A stretch of DNA of 47,481 nt from Methanomicrobium sp. (lineage in GTDB: Archaea; Halobacteriota; Methanomicrobia; Methanomicrobiales; Methanomicrobiaceae): contig JAFPWZ010000085.1 of NCBI GenBank assembly GCA_017412625.1, positions 1 through 47,481 on the forward strand, read 5' to 3'. Numbering within the stretch: position 1 is the stretch's first letter; each line of letters opens with the position of its first letter. Position numbers and translations under genes: made by a program. This document shows positions 25,653 to 33,574 of the stretch, in pieces. The notes under the pieces are model-generated. The model saw nothing but the letters and a program-made list of their open reading frames with translations, did no database searches and was not told the DNA's origin.

Positions 25653-26537
25653 TTACAGCGCCGGAAACACCTTGATTATATCCGATTGCGTCAGAATGCC
25701 CGCGGGCTTCCCGTCTTCCATTATTATTACGCGTCCGATCTGCTGCTCTTTAAACTGCTTTATGACCTCATAGAGATGAATCTCGGGCGATACAATGATG
25801 ACATTATTCGTCATATAGCGCTCGACCTTCGCATCTATCGCCTGTTCGCGATCGATTCCCCGTATCAGATCGCTCAGGGTGATAATTCCCACCATCTTCT
25901 CGTTATCGACATCCATGACCGGAGCGCCGTGAATCTTCTTCTCGTTGAAGAGTTTTATCGCGGTACGCAGGGTATCGTTGCGCTTCAGCGTTATCACCGG
26001 CGAACTCATGTAGTAGCGAATCTGCTTCTTCGGAAGCGAAATTATCTCGGCAATCGTTATCAGAAGCTGCTGGGAGACCTCGTCTTTGCCGTAGATCTCG
26101 CCTTTGACGAGGAGACGGTTGACGGGTGACGGACCTACCGTTACCTCATCGCCTATCTCGAAGGACTTCACGCTGCCGATGAGCTTTATCACCGCATGGC
26201 AGAGGTCGGGGTGACAAAGGGTCGTAAAATCGATCTCCGCGACATTGACGCCCTCGCAGCGCTCGCAGTTTCTCTGAATGGGGACGCTGTATTCTCTCTC
26301 GTAGTCGGTAAGGTTCAGTTCTTTGTAAGCCGCGGATGTCGGAGTATAGCCGCCTTTCGGTCCCGGAACGCCGTCAACGAGTCCCAGCACCTTGAGTGCC
26401 TGCATCTGATTTCTGACCGTTCCCGGATTGCGTTTAAGGACCTCGGCAATCCCCTCCCCTTTTATTGCCGCGGATTTCTGATGATAAAGGGTAATCAGGG
26501 TGATTAAGATATCTTTCTGAATCAGGGATAATTCCAT
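25653..26537 (-). CDS. Predicted transcriptional regulator: HTH plus CBS pair
   Basis: Archaeal regulator type with an N-terminal winged helix (about 1-75: TLYHQKSAAIKGEGIAEVL... then GTVRNQMQALKVLGLV) that probably reads DNA, a middle Cys/His segment (NCERCEG and LCHPDLCH) that could bind metal, and two C-terminal CBS domains (about 165-290: SPVITLKRNDTLRTAI, GAPVMD, then TNNVIIVSPEIHLYEV) that sense adenosyl ligands. I chose the ATG at 26537 (MELSLIQKDI) instead of one 69 bases upstream: it begins the HTH domain, sits about 30 bp after a TATA box, and leaves 294 residues. The gene shares a 44-bp divergent spacer with the GTPase gene, so it may regulate it. Targets are unknown. Confidence 0.8.
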   Translation of the reverse strand: MELSLIQKDILITLITLYHQKSAAIKGEGIAEVLKRNPGTVRNQMQALKVLGLVDGVPGPKGGYTPTSAAYKELNLTDYEREYSVPIQRNCERCEGVNVAEIDFTTLCHPDLCHAVIKLIGSVKSFEIGDEVTVGPSPVNRLLVKGEIYGKDEVSQQLLITIAEIISLPKKQIRYYMSSPVITLKRNDTLRTAIKLFNEKKIHGAPVMDVDNEKMVGIITLSDLIRGIDREQAIDAKVERYMTNNVIIVSPEIHLYEVIKQFKEQQIGRVIIMEDGKPAGILTQSDIIKVFPAL

Positions 26538-26562
26538 ATGGATATTTGAGTATGTAAAACGT

Positions 26563-26573
26563 AATAATATATG
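26563..26573 (-). promoter_or_regulatory. TATA box of the HTH-CBS regulator
   Basis: On the minus strand CATATATTATT is centred about 30 bp before the ATG at 26537, consistent with a leaderless mRNA. The 44-bp spacer must also serve the rightward GTPase gene, so the two promoters overlap. Confidence 0.5.
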
Positions 26574-26581
26574 GGTTTTCC

Positions 26582-27559
26582 ATGGAATTTGAAAAGATAC
26601 CGACAATACCTACCGCCGATGAGATCCTCGACAGATCGCTCAGGCGCGCGGCAAAAAACAAGAAACTGAAAACAAACCGGGACCTCGCCAACGAAGACTT
26701 CATCCGCTCCGTCTACAGTTCGGTCTATGACAAACTCATGGACAGCGTCCAGAAATTCCCCAATTTCGATGAACTCTCCCCGTTTTATACCGATCTCGTA
26801 AACCTGCTCTTCAGCATCGATAAGATAAAGCACTCCCTCGGAGCAATCCAGTGGGCAGGCGAGAAGGTAAGGGAGGTCGGCGGCATGTATGCGAGGCAGA
26901 TGAGGGGGGCGCCGGATACGAACGCGCTCAGAAAGCAGGCAACCGCAAGAATCGCCTCGATAGTTCAGCAGGTCGATAACGACCTTAAATATCTCAACGA
27001 AGCCCGAAATGTCCTTAGAAAACTCCCCGATATCCGACCCGACGAGTTTACCGTCGTGGTTGCCGGTTATCCGAACGTCGGTAAATCATCTTTCATCAAC
27101 CTCGTTTCCTCGGCGACATCCGAGGTTGCGGGCTACGCATTCACGACAAAGCGCATTATTGTCGGTCATCACGAGGTCGGGCGCGACAGGATTCAGATTG
27201 TAGATACCCCCGGAATCCTCGACAGACCCCTCGAGGAGAGAAACGATATCGAGCAGCAGGCACTCGCGGCAATCACGAATGTCGCGGATATGATCCTTTT
27301 CATCGCGGATGCGAGCGAATGCTGCGGATACTCGCTCGAAGACCAGTTAAAGCTCATGGAAGACATAAAAGAGATAACGAAGGGCGTGCCTCTCGAACTC
27401 GTAATCAATAAATCCGATATGAAAGGACTTGAGGGATACCGCAATATGTCAACGGCGACAAGAGAGGGCATAAATGATGTCGTTGCCCTTCTCAGAGAAT
27501 ACCTTGCATCCAGTCCCAAGAACCTGACAGCGCGCAACCAACCAGAAAACCAATTATGA
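26582..27559 (+). CDS. NOG1-like GTPase
   Basis: GTP-binding protein of the OBG/NOG1 branch, which assists large ribosomal subunit maturation. 325 residues: helical NOG1 N-terminal domain (about 1-150) and a G domain with G1 GYPNVGKS at 162-169, switch I threonine in FTTK, G3 DTPG at 208-211 and G4 NKSD near 276. A short C-terminal tail (ARNQPENQL) follows. The gene ends inside the convergent presenilin-type gene: the last 68 bp are coding on both strands. Confidence 0.88.
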   Translation: MEFEKIPTIPTADEILDRSLRRAAKNKKLKTNRDLANEDFIRSVYSSVYDKLMDSVQKFPNFDELSPFYTDLVNLLFSIDKIKHSLGAIQWAGEKVREVGGMYARQMRGAPDTNALRKQATARIASIVQQVDNDLKYLNEARNVLRKLPDIRPDEFTVVVAGYPNVGKSSFINLVSSATSEVAGYAFTTKRIIVGHHEVGRDRIQIVDTPGILDRPLEERNDIEQQALAAITNVADMILFIADASECCGYSLEDQLKLMEDIKEITKGVPLELVINKSDMKGLEGYRNMSTATREGINDVVALLREYLASSPKNLTARNQPENQL

Positions 27560-28505
27560 CGCCGCCGTTAAGGGTGGGGAGACCCGCCTGGGCGTTCCCT
27601 TTTGCGACAAAATACAGCAGGACCGCAAGTCCGCAGAGCGAGCCGATGATTGCGGTCAGCACCGGCATGCCGACTCCGAAGGCAATCGCGGGTGCGTCGA
27701 CGAAGATATATGCCGAGACCACGAGAATCGACGGCATAATCAGGTCGCCCATACCCATCATGAAAGCGCCGCGCTCCGTCCTGTCCTTCTTAATTTCAAG
27801 ACCTTCTTTGATATAGGAATAGTTCATTTTTTTCGGCACCACTACGAGAATCGGCGCTTTTGTGCTGATTATGCTCTCCGCGAGCGTCAGCATGTGTTTT
27901 GTTTTGTAGACCGAGATTGCGTCGTAGACCGCAAGGAGAACGAGGAGCAGGATAACCGGCATTATCTCAAAGGATATTCCGAATATTGCCGCGGTTCCCG
28001 CGCAGATGACGGTTCCTAGTATGTCTATGACATACCATTCGGGATATTTGTAGAGCAGGACTACGGCAAGCACTGCAATGAGTATTGCCGCGATATCTGT
28101 CAGAAGCTTAGCGTCACATACGAGGGCGAAGATTGCCGCAAAGATGTATACAAGCACCAGAAAGATGGATGCGGCAATAATCCACGAGAGTATCTTTTTG
28201 CCTTTGTATTTTATGAGCAGGAGCATTGCGGCGGTGAACAGCAGCAGAATTGCGAGGAAATAAATCGTGTTCTCGAAGGCATCGGGATCCTCGAATGCGG
28301 TGTATCCCGCGCTGTTCATTATCGGCGCCATGGTTAACGCAAGTGCCTGAACCGCGATCATCATTACCCACATTGCAAAGAAGGGAATGTAATCCTTGAA
28401 GGTCTTCTTCGGTGCATACGCCGCCGTATCCGCGGTCATGACCTCTCCCCCCGCTGCACCGTCCGCGGCGCAGTTATTTGTATCCGGCGTTGATTCACTC
28501 GACAT
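27492..28505 (-). CDS. Presenilin-like intramembrane aspartyl protease (A22 family)
   Basis: Multi-pass membrane protease that cleaves membrane-spanning helices. 337 residues, nine hydrophobic segments after a 35-residue soluble leader rich in Ala/Asp. The two catalytic aspartates are in YD (Y194-D195, transmembrane segment 6) and GxGD (GMGD, 251-254, segment 7). The third family motif, PAL, reads PTL here (LPTLNGG, 309-315). Archaeal members such as PSH show the same arrangement. The 3' end overlaps the GTPase gene by 68 bp in antisense. The substrate is unknown. Confidence 0.88.
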   Translation of the reverse strand: MSSESTPDTNNCAADGAAGGEVMTADTAAYAPKKTFKDYIPFFAMWVMMIAVQALALTMAPIMNSAGYTAFEDPDAFENTIYFLAILLLFTAAMLLLIKYKGKKILSWIIAASIFLVLVYIFAAIFALVCDAKLLTDIAAILIAVLAVVLLYKYPEWYVIDILGTVICAGTAAIFGISFEIMPVILLLVLLAVYDAISVYKTKHMLTLAESIISTKAPILVVVPKKMNYSYIKEGLEIKKDRTERGAFMMGMGDLIMPSILVVSAYIFVDAPAIAFGVGMPVLTAIIGSLCGLAVLLYFVAKGNAQAGLPTLNGGVIIGFLVGCALSGSWDWMQGIL

Positions 28506-28524
28506 TAATTCCCCGCTTGCTGCT

Positions 28525-28556
28525 GTATCTGCTATTGTACCGTATCTGCTATTGTA
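28525..28556. repeat. 15-bp direct repeat upstream of the presenilin-like gene
   Basis: GTATCTGCTATTGTA occurs at 28525-28539 and 28542-28556 with a 2-bp gap, just 20 bp upstream of the minus-strand ATG at 28505. In the mRNA orientation it lies in the leader of the presenilin-like gene if the TATA at 28617-28627 is used. Confidence 0.9.
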
Positions 28557-28616
28557 TATTTTCCCGTAATTACCGTGTTATTACTTTGTTGATTGCGCAA
28601 TAATTGTTTATTTCGG

Positions 28617-28627
28617 CTTATATAAAT
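28617..28627 (-). promoter_or_regulatory. TATA element in divergent spacer
   Basis: ATTTATATAAG (minus strand) is a near-consensus archaeal TATA box about 112-122 bp before the presenilin-like ATG. The core TTATATAA is symmetrical, so it could also serve the rightward gene at 28774. Confidence 0.45.
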
Positions 28628-28773
28628 ATTGGATACAACCCGATAAGTTCCGCTTATTTTCCGATAATTTCGGATTGGTGTTTATTTTATCCCGCTGTCG
28701 CCGCGGTTGCCGCGGGCGGATACCCGCGAAAGATAATAGTTAGATTAATATGCGTATCTCTGTATTTTTAATC

Positions 28774-29088
28774 ATGGATGATTATGACAACCGCAAGGAC
28801 ATAGTATTCGCAATTATCCTTGTCATCTCTACTCTTGCCATGGTCGTAAGGCTCTGGCAGGACTGGATAGTTGCGGTTTCCACAGGATTTATGATGCTCT
28901 CGTTAGCCTGCCTCATTCTCTCGTTATGCAAAAAGATCGAGAGTCTTGAGAAGAGCATCGCCGCACGCGAGAGAACCATGAGGATAAATCTTGATGCCGT
29001 AACTCAGAGCGTGAACAAGAGATGCGACGATATGGCAAACGACGTAGAGGTAGTTATAGACACGCTTTCGCGCCGCGTCTATCGCTGA
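28774..29088 (+). CDS. Small membrane protein with coiled-coil tail, unknown
   Basis: I do not recognise the family. From the ATG at 28774 (MDDYDNRKDIVF) the protein has 104 residues: two transmembrane segments (about 10-28 and 32-54: VFAIILVISTLAMVV and IVAVSTGFMMLSLACLILSL) and then a charged helical region (about 56-104) likely to be a coiled coil (KKIESLEKSIAARERTMR). An in-frame ATG 24 bases earlier (28750) is possible; it would add eight residues (MRISVFLI). The protein looks like a small anchor for a cytosolic helix. FEN-1 begins 80 bp downstream and probably has a separate signal. Confidence 0.6.
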   Translation: MDDYDNRKDIVFAIILVISTLAMVVRLWQDWIVAVSTGFMMLSLACLILSLCKKIESLEKSIAARERTMRINLDAVTQSVNKRCDDMANDVEVVIDTLSRRVYR

Positions 29089-29168
29089 TATCGCCATGCA
29101 GCCGATACAGCCGAAAGTTACGGATTTTTGCAAATACATATTGACCAATATCTTATTTTGGGGATAAA

Positions 29169-30173
29169 ATGGGCGTTTCTTTACGTGAAATACTGACGGA
29201 CTACAAAAAACCGGCATCACCCGCCGACCTTGCAAAGACATGTGCGGTTGACGGCAACAATGCGCTGTATCAGTTTGTGACCACCATACGCCAGCCCGAC
29301 GGGACGCCGCTCATGGACAATCAGGGCAGAATTACCTCGCATCTCTCGGGTCTCTTCTTCCGCGTCACCAATTTCCTTGAGTCGGGGATGCGCCCGATAT
29401 TCATCTTCGACGGCAAACCGCCGGAGATGAAACAGGTCACGATAGAGGCACGCCGCGAGCTGAGGGATGAGGCGGCGGCGTCCTACAAAGAGGCAATCGC
29501 GGCGGGGGATCTTCAGGCGGCGTCAAAATACGCACGTTCGGCATCGCGGCTTGACGCCGAGACCTTTTCGAGTTCGCAGAAACTTCTGACCCTAATGGGC
29601 ATCCCGTGGTTTGTTGCGCCGAGCGAGGGAGAAGCACAGGCGGCGGTAATGGCGCAGAAGGGCGACGTCGCCTTCTCGATATCGCAGGACTACGATTCTC
29701 TGCTCTTCGGCACTCCGAGGCTCGTGCGCAATATGACGGTGAGCCGCAAGAGGAAGGTTCACGGGCGCACAATCTCGGTAAATCCCGAGATTATCACACT
29801 CTCGGAGCTCCTCGGCGGTCTTAAGATAACGCGTGAGAACTTAATCGAGATGGGTATCCTGATAGGCACGGACTTTAACGACGGCATCAAGGGAATCGGT
29901 CCCAAGAAGGCGCTCAAGATCGTCCGCGACGGCGCTTTCGAAAAGACCGTCAAAGAGAACTGCCCGAATCTCAACTTTGAAGAGATAATGAACTTCTTCT
30001 TAAATCCGCCGTACAGCGGGGATTATAAGCTGAACTGGAAAGATCCCGATACCGAGGGAATTCTCTCGTATCTCTGCGAGGACTATGAGTTCTCGCGCAC
30101 GAGGATTGAGGCAATACTCGAGAAACTGAACAAGGGAAAAGGTCAGAAGACCCTTGACCAGTGGTTCGGGTAA
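29169..30173 (+). CDS. fen: Flap endonuclease FEN-1
   Basis: Structure-specific nuclease that trims 5' flaps in Okazaki fragment processing and base excision repair. 334 residues, typical of archaea. It has the N-terminal nuclease block (VDGNNALYQF, then IFDGKPPEMK), the internal block with SEGEAQAAVMAQKG and SQDYDSLLFG, and the HhH region GTDFNDGIKGIGPKKALKIV. The C-terminus, QKTLDQWF at about 326-333, is a PCNA-interacting peptide (Q-x-x-L-x-x-W-F). GGGG six bases before the ATG is a good ribosome site. Confidence 0.97.
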   Translation: MGVSLREILTDYKKPASPADLAKTCAVDGNNALYQFVTTIRQPDGTPLMDNQGRITSHLSGLFFRVTNFLESGMRPIFIFDGKPPEMKQVTIEARRELRDEAAASYKEAIAAGDLQAASKYARSASRLDAETFSSSQKLLTLMGIPWFVAPSEGEAQAAVMAQKGDVAFSISQDYDSLLFGTPRLVRNMTVSRKRKVHGRTISVNPEIITLSELLGGLKITRENLIEMGILIGTDFNDGIKGIGPKKALKIVRDGAFEKTVKENCPNLNFEEIMNFFLNPPYSGDYKLNWKDPDTEGILSYLCEDYEFSRTRIEAILEKLNKGKGQKTLDQWFG

Positions 30174-30194
30174 GTCCGGGCATGTTCGGTATTT

Positions 30195-30231
30195 GGATAA
30201 GTTAGGATAAGTTTTGAAATATTTGGATAAG
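30195..30231. repeat. GGATAAG repeat at 10-bp spacing before cofG
   Basis: GGATAAG starts at 30195, 30205 and 30225, with a degenerate copy where 30215 would fall. The last copy ends next to the cofG ribosome site. Confidence 0.75.
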
Positions 30232-30244
30232 GTCGGGGTATATT

Positions 30245-31231
30245 TTGGATACGATAACCTATTCGCGCAATGTTTTTCTGCCGCTTACGCATGTATGCCG
30301 CAACCACTGCGGATACTGCATATTCCGCGAGCCCGTGCACGAAGGCTGCGTGATGGAGAAGTCCGCGGTCATTGACACGCTGAAACTCGGCGTCGCATCC
30401 GGGTGCACGGAAGCGCTCTTTACATTCGGCGAAAGACCCGAGGAGGAGAAGGGTTTTGCGGAGCATATCCGAAAGGTCGGGTATGGGACAATCCTCGATT
30501 ACTGCCATGATATGTGCAGGAAAGCCCTGGAGATGGGGATTCTGCCGCATACGAACGCGGGCATTCTGGACTATAACGAACTTCAGCGTTTCCGCGAGGT
30601 AAATCCGAGCATGGGGCTTATGCTCGAGACGACCGCTGATATTCCCGCGCACAGAAACTGCGCCGGCAAAAAACCCGAGGTCCGCATAGAGATGCTCGAG
30701 AATGCCGGCAAACTGCGTATCCCCTTTACCACGGGGCTTCTTCTGGGAATCGGAGAGACCCACGCCGACAGGGAAGAATCCCTTGAGGTGATACGGGATG
30801 TTCACAGGCGATATGACCATATTCAGGAGGTAATCATTCAGAACTTCTGTCCAAAGCCCTCGACGCCGATGGAGAAGTGGACCGTCCCGGGTCCCGACGA
30901 GGTGCGCGACCTTATTCTGCTTGCAAGGGAGATTCTCCCCGCGGATATCAGCATTCAGATACCGCCGAATCTGATAAACGCAAGAGAACTGATAGACTGC
31001 GGCGTCACGGATCTCGGGGGTGTGTCGCCGGTGACAATAGACTATGTCAATCCCGAGCATCCGTGGCCGGAGATAGAGGAACTTGCAGGCATTGTCGGAA
31101 AAGACCGCAGGCTCTGCGAGCGGCTCTGCATCTATCAGAAATATATCGATAAGGGCTGGTACGATCCCGGACTTGCGGGTATCATTGATAAACTCAACCG
31201 CGATATTTCGAAGAGAAACGGCAGGCAGTGA
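30245..31231 (+). CDS. cofG: 7,8-didemethyl-8-hydroxy-5-deazariboflavin synthase, CofG subunit
   Basis: Radical SAM enzyme that, with CofH, joins a tyrosine-derived part to a pyrimidine to make F0, the chromophore of coenzyme F420. 328 residues. The cluster-binding motif is CRNHCGYC with C18, C22 and C25, and the family features LHGEPHEG-type and GLLLGIGET, NFCPKPSTPM and ISIQIPPNL follow. The first ATG inside the frame lies after the cysteine motif, so the start must be TTG at 30245, with GGTCGGGG six bases upstream. No cofH is next to it; cofC and cofE are about 5 kb away. Confidence 0.93.
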   Translation: MDTITYSRNVFLPLTHVCRNHCGYCIFREPVHEGCVMEKSAVIDTLKLGVASGCTEALFTFGERPEEEKGFAEHIRKVGYGTILDYCHDMCRKALEMGILPHTNAGILDYNELQRFREVNPSMGLMLETTADIPAHRNCAGKKPEVRIEMLENAGKLRIPFTTGLLLGIGETHADREESLEVIRDVHRRYDHIQEVIIQNFCPKPSTPMEKWTVPGPDEVRDLILLAREILPADISIQIPPNLINARELIDCGVTDLGGVSPVTIDYVNPEHPWPEIEELAGIVGKDRRLCERLCIYQKYIDKGWYDPGLAGIIDKLNRDISKRNGRQ

Positions 31232-31290
31232 CGTATCTGCCCGTCAGGCTGCCCGTTACGGTTATGCGGTTGCCTGCGATATCCGCCCGT

Positions 31291-31370
31291 ACATGCAGAT
31301 ACATGTCATGCATATACATGCAGATAGATGCCGATACATGCAGATACATGACGATACCTGTCGGGACCTG
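31291..31370. repeat. 10-bp CAGATACATG-type array
   Basis: Six units fill 31311-31370 in exact 10-bp register (CATATACATG, CAGATAGATG, CCGATACATG, CAGATACATG, ACGATACCTG, TCGGGACCTG), and more irregular copies occur at 31291-31310. Confidence 0.85.
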
Positions 31371-31457
31371 CCGTGCGGATAGCGGTTATCGTAATGGTTA
31401 TCTGTATTAACCATGGTCACCAAAGTTTACACACAAATTACTATCAATCAGCGTGCG

Positions 31458-31468
31458 AAATAAATATA
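31458..31468 (+). promoter_or_regulatory. TATA box of the purCSQ operon
   Basis: AAATAAATATA lies about 26-36 bp before the purC ATG, and GGGATGA at 31481-31487 is a ribosome site in the short leader. Confidence 0.5.
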
Positions 31469-31493
31469 GCAAAGATTCACGGGATGAACACAT

Positions 31494-32219
31494 ATGGAAC
31501 TCGGAGAACCAATCTACGTCGGAAAGGCAAAATCAATCTACAAAACGGATAAAGAGGACGAATTAATCTCTTTATTCAGAAACGACATGACCGCATTCAA
31601 CGGTGTGAAGAAAGACAGTTTCGCCGGAAAAGGTGCATACAATGCGGCCGTATCGGCATTCTTCTTCGATTATCTCGAGAAGAACGGGGTAAAGACCCAC
31701 TTCATAAAGATGCTGGACGATCACACCATGCTCGTAAAGAAGCTGGAGATGATCCCGCTCGAAGTCATTGCGCGCAATGTCGCCGCCGGTTCTATCGTAA
31801 AGAAACTCCCGTTCAAAGAGGGACAGATCTTAAATCCGCCCGTAATCGTAACGGACTACAAGGATGACGAGAGAGGCGACCCGTCGGTCAACGATGATCT
31901 CATAGTCGCTCTCGGGCTTGTCACAAGAGAGGAGCTTGCCGAGATTAAAGAGATTACCCATAAGATAAACAAACTTCTCTACGACTTCTTTGACGAACTG
32001 GGACTCATCTTCGTCGACTTCAAGATTGAGTTCGGCAAGTGCGGCGGCGAGATCATCCTCGGCGACGAGATCAGCATGGACTCGATGCGCCTGTGGGACA
32101 AGGTCACAAAGGAGTCCTTCGATAAGGATGTCTACCGCTTTGACAAGGGCGATGTGATGACGGCATACGCCAAGGTCGTCGAGAAGATAATGAACTGGAA
32201 GAAGGAGAACGTGAAATAA
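31494..32219 (+). CDS. purC: Phosphoribosylaminoimidazole-succinocarboxamide synthase (SAICAR synthetase)
   Basis: ATP-dependent ligation of aspartate to CAIR, the eighth step of purine synthesis. 241 residues, full length. Motifs: YVGKAKSIYKTDKE at the N-terminus, FRNDMTAFNGVKKDS, LEVIARNVAAGS near 98-110, and VDFKIEFGKCGGEIILGDEIS with the nucleotide-binding acidic residues. The stop TAA overlaps the purS ATG by one base (TAATG), so the genes are translationally coupled. Confidence 0.97.
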   Translation: MELGEPIYVGKAKSIYKTDKEDELISLFRNDMTAFNGVKKDSFAGKGAYNAAVSAFFFDYLEKNGVKTHFIKMLDDHTMLVKKLEMIPLEVIARNVAAGSIVKKLPFKEGQILNPPVIVTDYKDDERGDPSVNDDLIVALGLVTREELAEIKEITHKINKLLYDFFDELGLIFVDFKIEFGKCGGEIILGDEISMDSMRLWDKVTKESFDKDVYRFDKGDVMTAYAKVVEKIMNWKKENVK

Positions 32220-32467
32220 TGTTATTCGATGTTAATGTTGTAATCAAGCTGAAAGGCGGGATGCTCAGCCCCGAAGCAAAGGCAATTTCGCATGCGCTTT
32301 CAAGTCTCGGTATGAAGAGCGAATACTTAAACACCGCCAAATTCTTTGAGATCGGTATCGATGCCGAGAATGCGGATGCGGCGAAGGCAAAGGCTGCCGA
32401 GATGTGCGAGAGACTTCTGGCAAACCCTGTTATCCACAGTTATACGATTGAGGTCAAAAAAGCATGA
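32219..32467 (+). CDS. purS: Phosphoribosylformylglycinamidine synthase subunit PurS
   Basis: Small structural subunit that bridges PurQ and PurL in the multi-subunit FGAM synthase of archaea and Gram-positive bacteria. 82 residues, one ferredoxin-like fold: FDVNVVIKLKGGMLSPEAKAI, then TAKFFEIGID and AAEMCERLLANPVI. It starts in the purC stop and overlaps purQ by four bases (ATGA). Confidence 0.96.
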   Translation: MLFDVNVVIKLKGGMLSPEAKAISHALSSLGMKSEYLNTAKFFEIGIDAENADAAKAKAAEMCERLLANPVIHSYTIEVKKA

Positions 32468-33168
32468 GATTTGCTGTTCTTCAGTTTGGAGGAAGCAACT
32501 GCGACCGCGATGCATTACATGTCGCATCCGATGTCTGCGGCGTCGATACCGATCTGGTCTGGTACAAAGACGGTCTTAAGAAGAAGTACGATGCCGTTAT
32601 TCTACCCGGCGGTTTCTCATACGGCGATTATCTGCGTGCGGGTGCGATTGCGGCACGAACGCCGATTATGGATGATGTCGTGAAGCATGCCGCCGCCGGG
32701 GGTCTCGTTCTGGGTATCTGCAACGGCGCTCAGATAGGTGCCGAGGCAAAACTCGTTCCGGGCGTTTTCACCATGAACGAGTATCCCAAGTTCATCTGCA
32801 GCGGCGTGCACCTGAAGGTTCTCAACAATACGTCGCCGTTTACCAACCGCTTCAGGCTCGGCGAGGTCATAAAGATCCCGATTGCGCACAAAGAGGGACG
32901 CTATATCGCAACCCCCGCGGATATCGCAAAACTTGAGGCGGAGAATAAGATTGCCTTCAAGTTCTGCGACGAAAAGGGCAATGTCGATGCGGCTTCAAAC
33001 CCCAACGGCTGCACGGATAATATCACCGGCGTCCTCGGCGGATGTAAGGACAATGTCCTTCTGATGATGCCGCATCCCGAGAGGGCATCCGAGGATCATC
33101 TGATTTCCACGGACGGAAAGAAGGTCTTTGACTCCATGATTCACTATCTTGAATCGAAGGGGGAGTAA
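32464..33168 (+). CDS. purQ: Phosphoribosylformylglycinamidine synthase subunit PurQ
   Basis: Glutaminase subunit delivering ammonia to PurL in the fourth step of purine synthesis. 234 residues, class I amidotransferase. The nucleophile is C86 in LGICNGAQ; the His-x-Glu pair is MPHPERASED near the C-terminus; FGGSNCDRD and LPGGFSYGDYLRAG are standard. PurL is not in the window. Confidence 0.97.
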   Translation: MRFAVLQFGGSNCDRDALHVASDVCGVDTDLVWYKDGLKKKYDAVILPGGFSYGDYLRAGAIAARTPIMDDVVKHAAAGGLVLGICNGAQIGAEAKLVPGVFTMNEYPKFICSGVHLKVLNNTSPFTNRFRLGEVIKIPIAHKEGRYIATPADIAKLEAENKIAFKFCDEKGNVDAASNPNGCTDNITGVLGGCKDNVLLMMPHPERASEDHLISTDGKKVFDSMIHYLESKGE

Positions 33169-33206
33169 GAATTTATTTTACATTTTTCAGGTGACGGAGC
33201 GTAAAA

Positions 33207-33503
33207 ATGACGGAAAATGCGGAAAATGCCGAATTGAATGCACTTGTTGAAGATATCAGAAAGCGCTGCACGGAATATGCCGAAAAGAAGGGCTATAAAC
33301 TCAATCCCGACGCCAAACACCTTGAGACGATCCTTAAGGGACTTGCACGCTTAAAGACCAAATACGGCGAGGAATACTGCCCGTGCAGAGTCAGAAGCGG
33401 CGACAAAGAGAAGGATAAGGTAAATATCTGCCCGTGCGCATTCCACGAGGAAGAGATTGCGGCGGACGGATGCTGCCACTGCCAGTTATTCTTCAGAAAA
33501 TAA
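33207..33503 (+). CDS. Ferredoxin:thioredoxin reductase catalytic (beta) subunit-like protein
   Basis: 98-residue 4Fe-4S/disulphide protein of the FTR-beta family, which passes electrons from ferredoxin to a thioredoxin-type disulphide. The cysteine signature is present as CPC (58-60), CPC (75-77) and CHC (90-92) with spacers of 14 and 12 residues, and an extra C89; plant and cyanobacterial FTR have similar motifs with other spacings. The alpha subunit is not seen, as expected for archaeal forms. It starts 38 bp after purQ with GGAG seven bases before the ATG, so it may ride on the purine operon transcript. Electron donor and target are unknown. Confidence 0.88.
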   Translation: MTENAENAELNALVEDIRKRCTEYAEKKGYKLNPDAKHLETILKGLARLKTKYGEEYCPCRVRSGDKEKDKVNICPCAFHEEEIAADGCCHCQLFFRK

Positions 33504-33506
33504 ATA

Positions 33507-33523
33507 AAAAATTCAATTTTTAT
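33507..33523 (+). terminator. Terminator after the FTR-like gene
   Basis: AAAAATT and AATTTTT form a tight AT hairpin ending in a T-run just after the stop, between convergent genes. It can act on either strand. Confidence 0.45.
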
Positions 33524-33574
33524 GGTTTAATAAGCAAGGAATATCATTCTTTCAATTATTAAACCGTTCAAAAG

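Noticed and set aside
26538-26606. Upstream start for the HTH-CBS regulator
   Set aside because: It would overlap the GTPase start and run through its own TATA box; the ATG at 26537 fits the promoter and the HTH domain.
30143-31060. 305-codon open frame on the minus strand opposite cofG
   Set aside because: Antisense of CofG; the presence of radical SAM motifs on the plus strand settles the coding strand.
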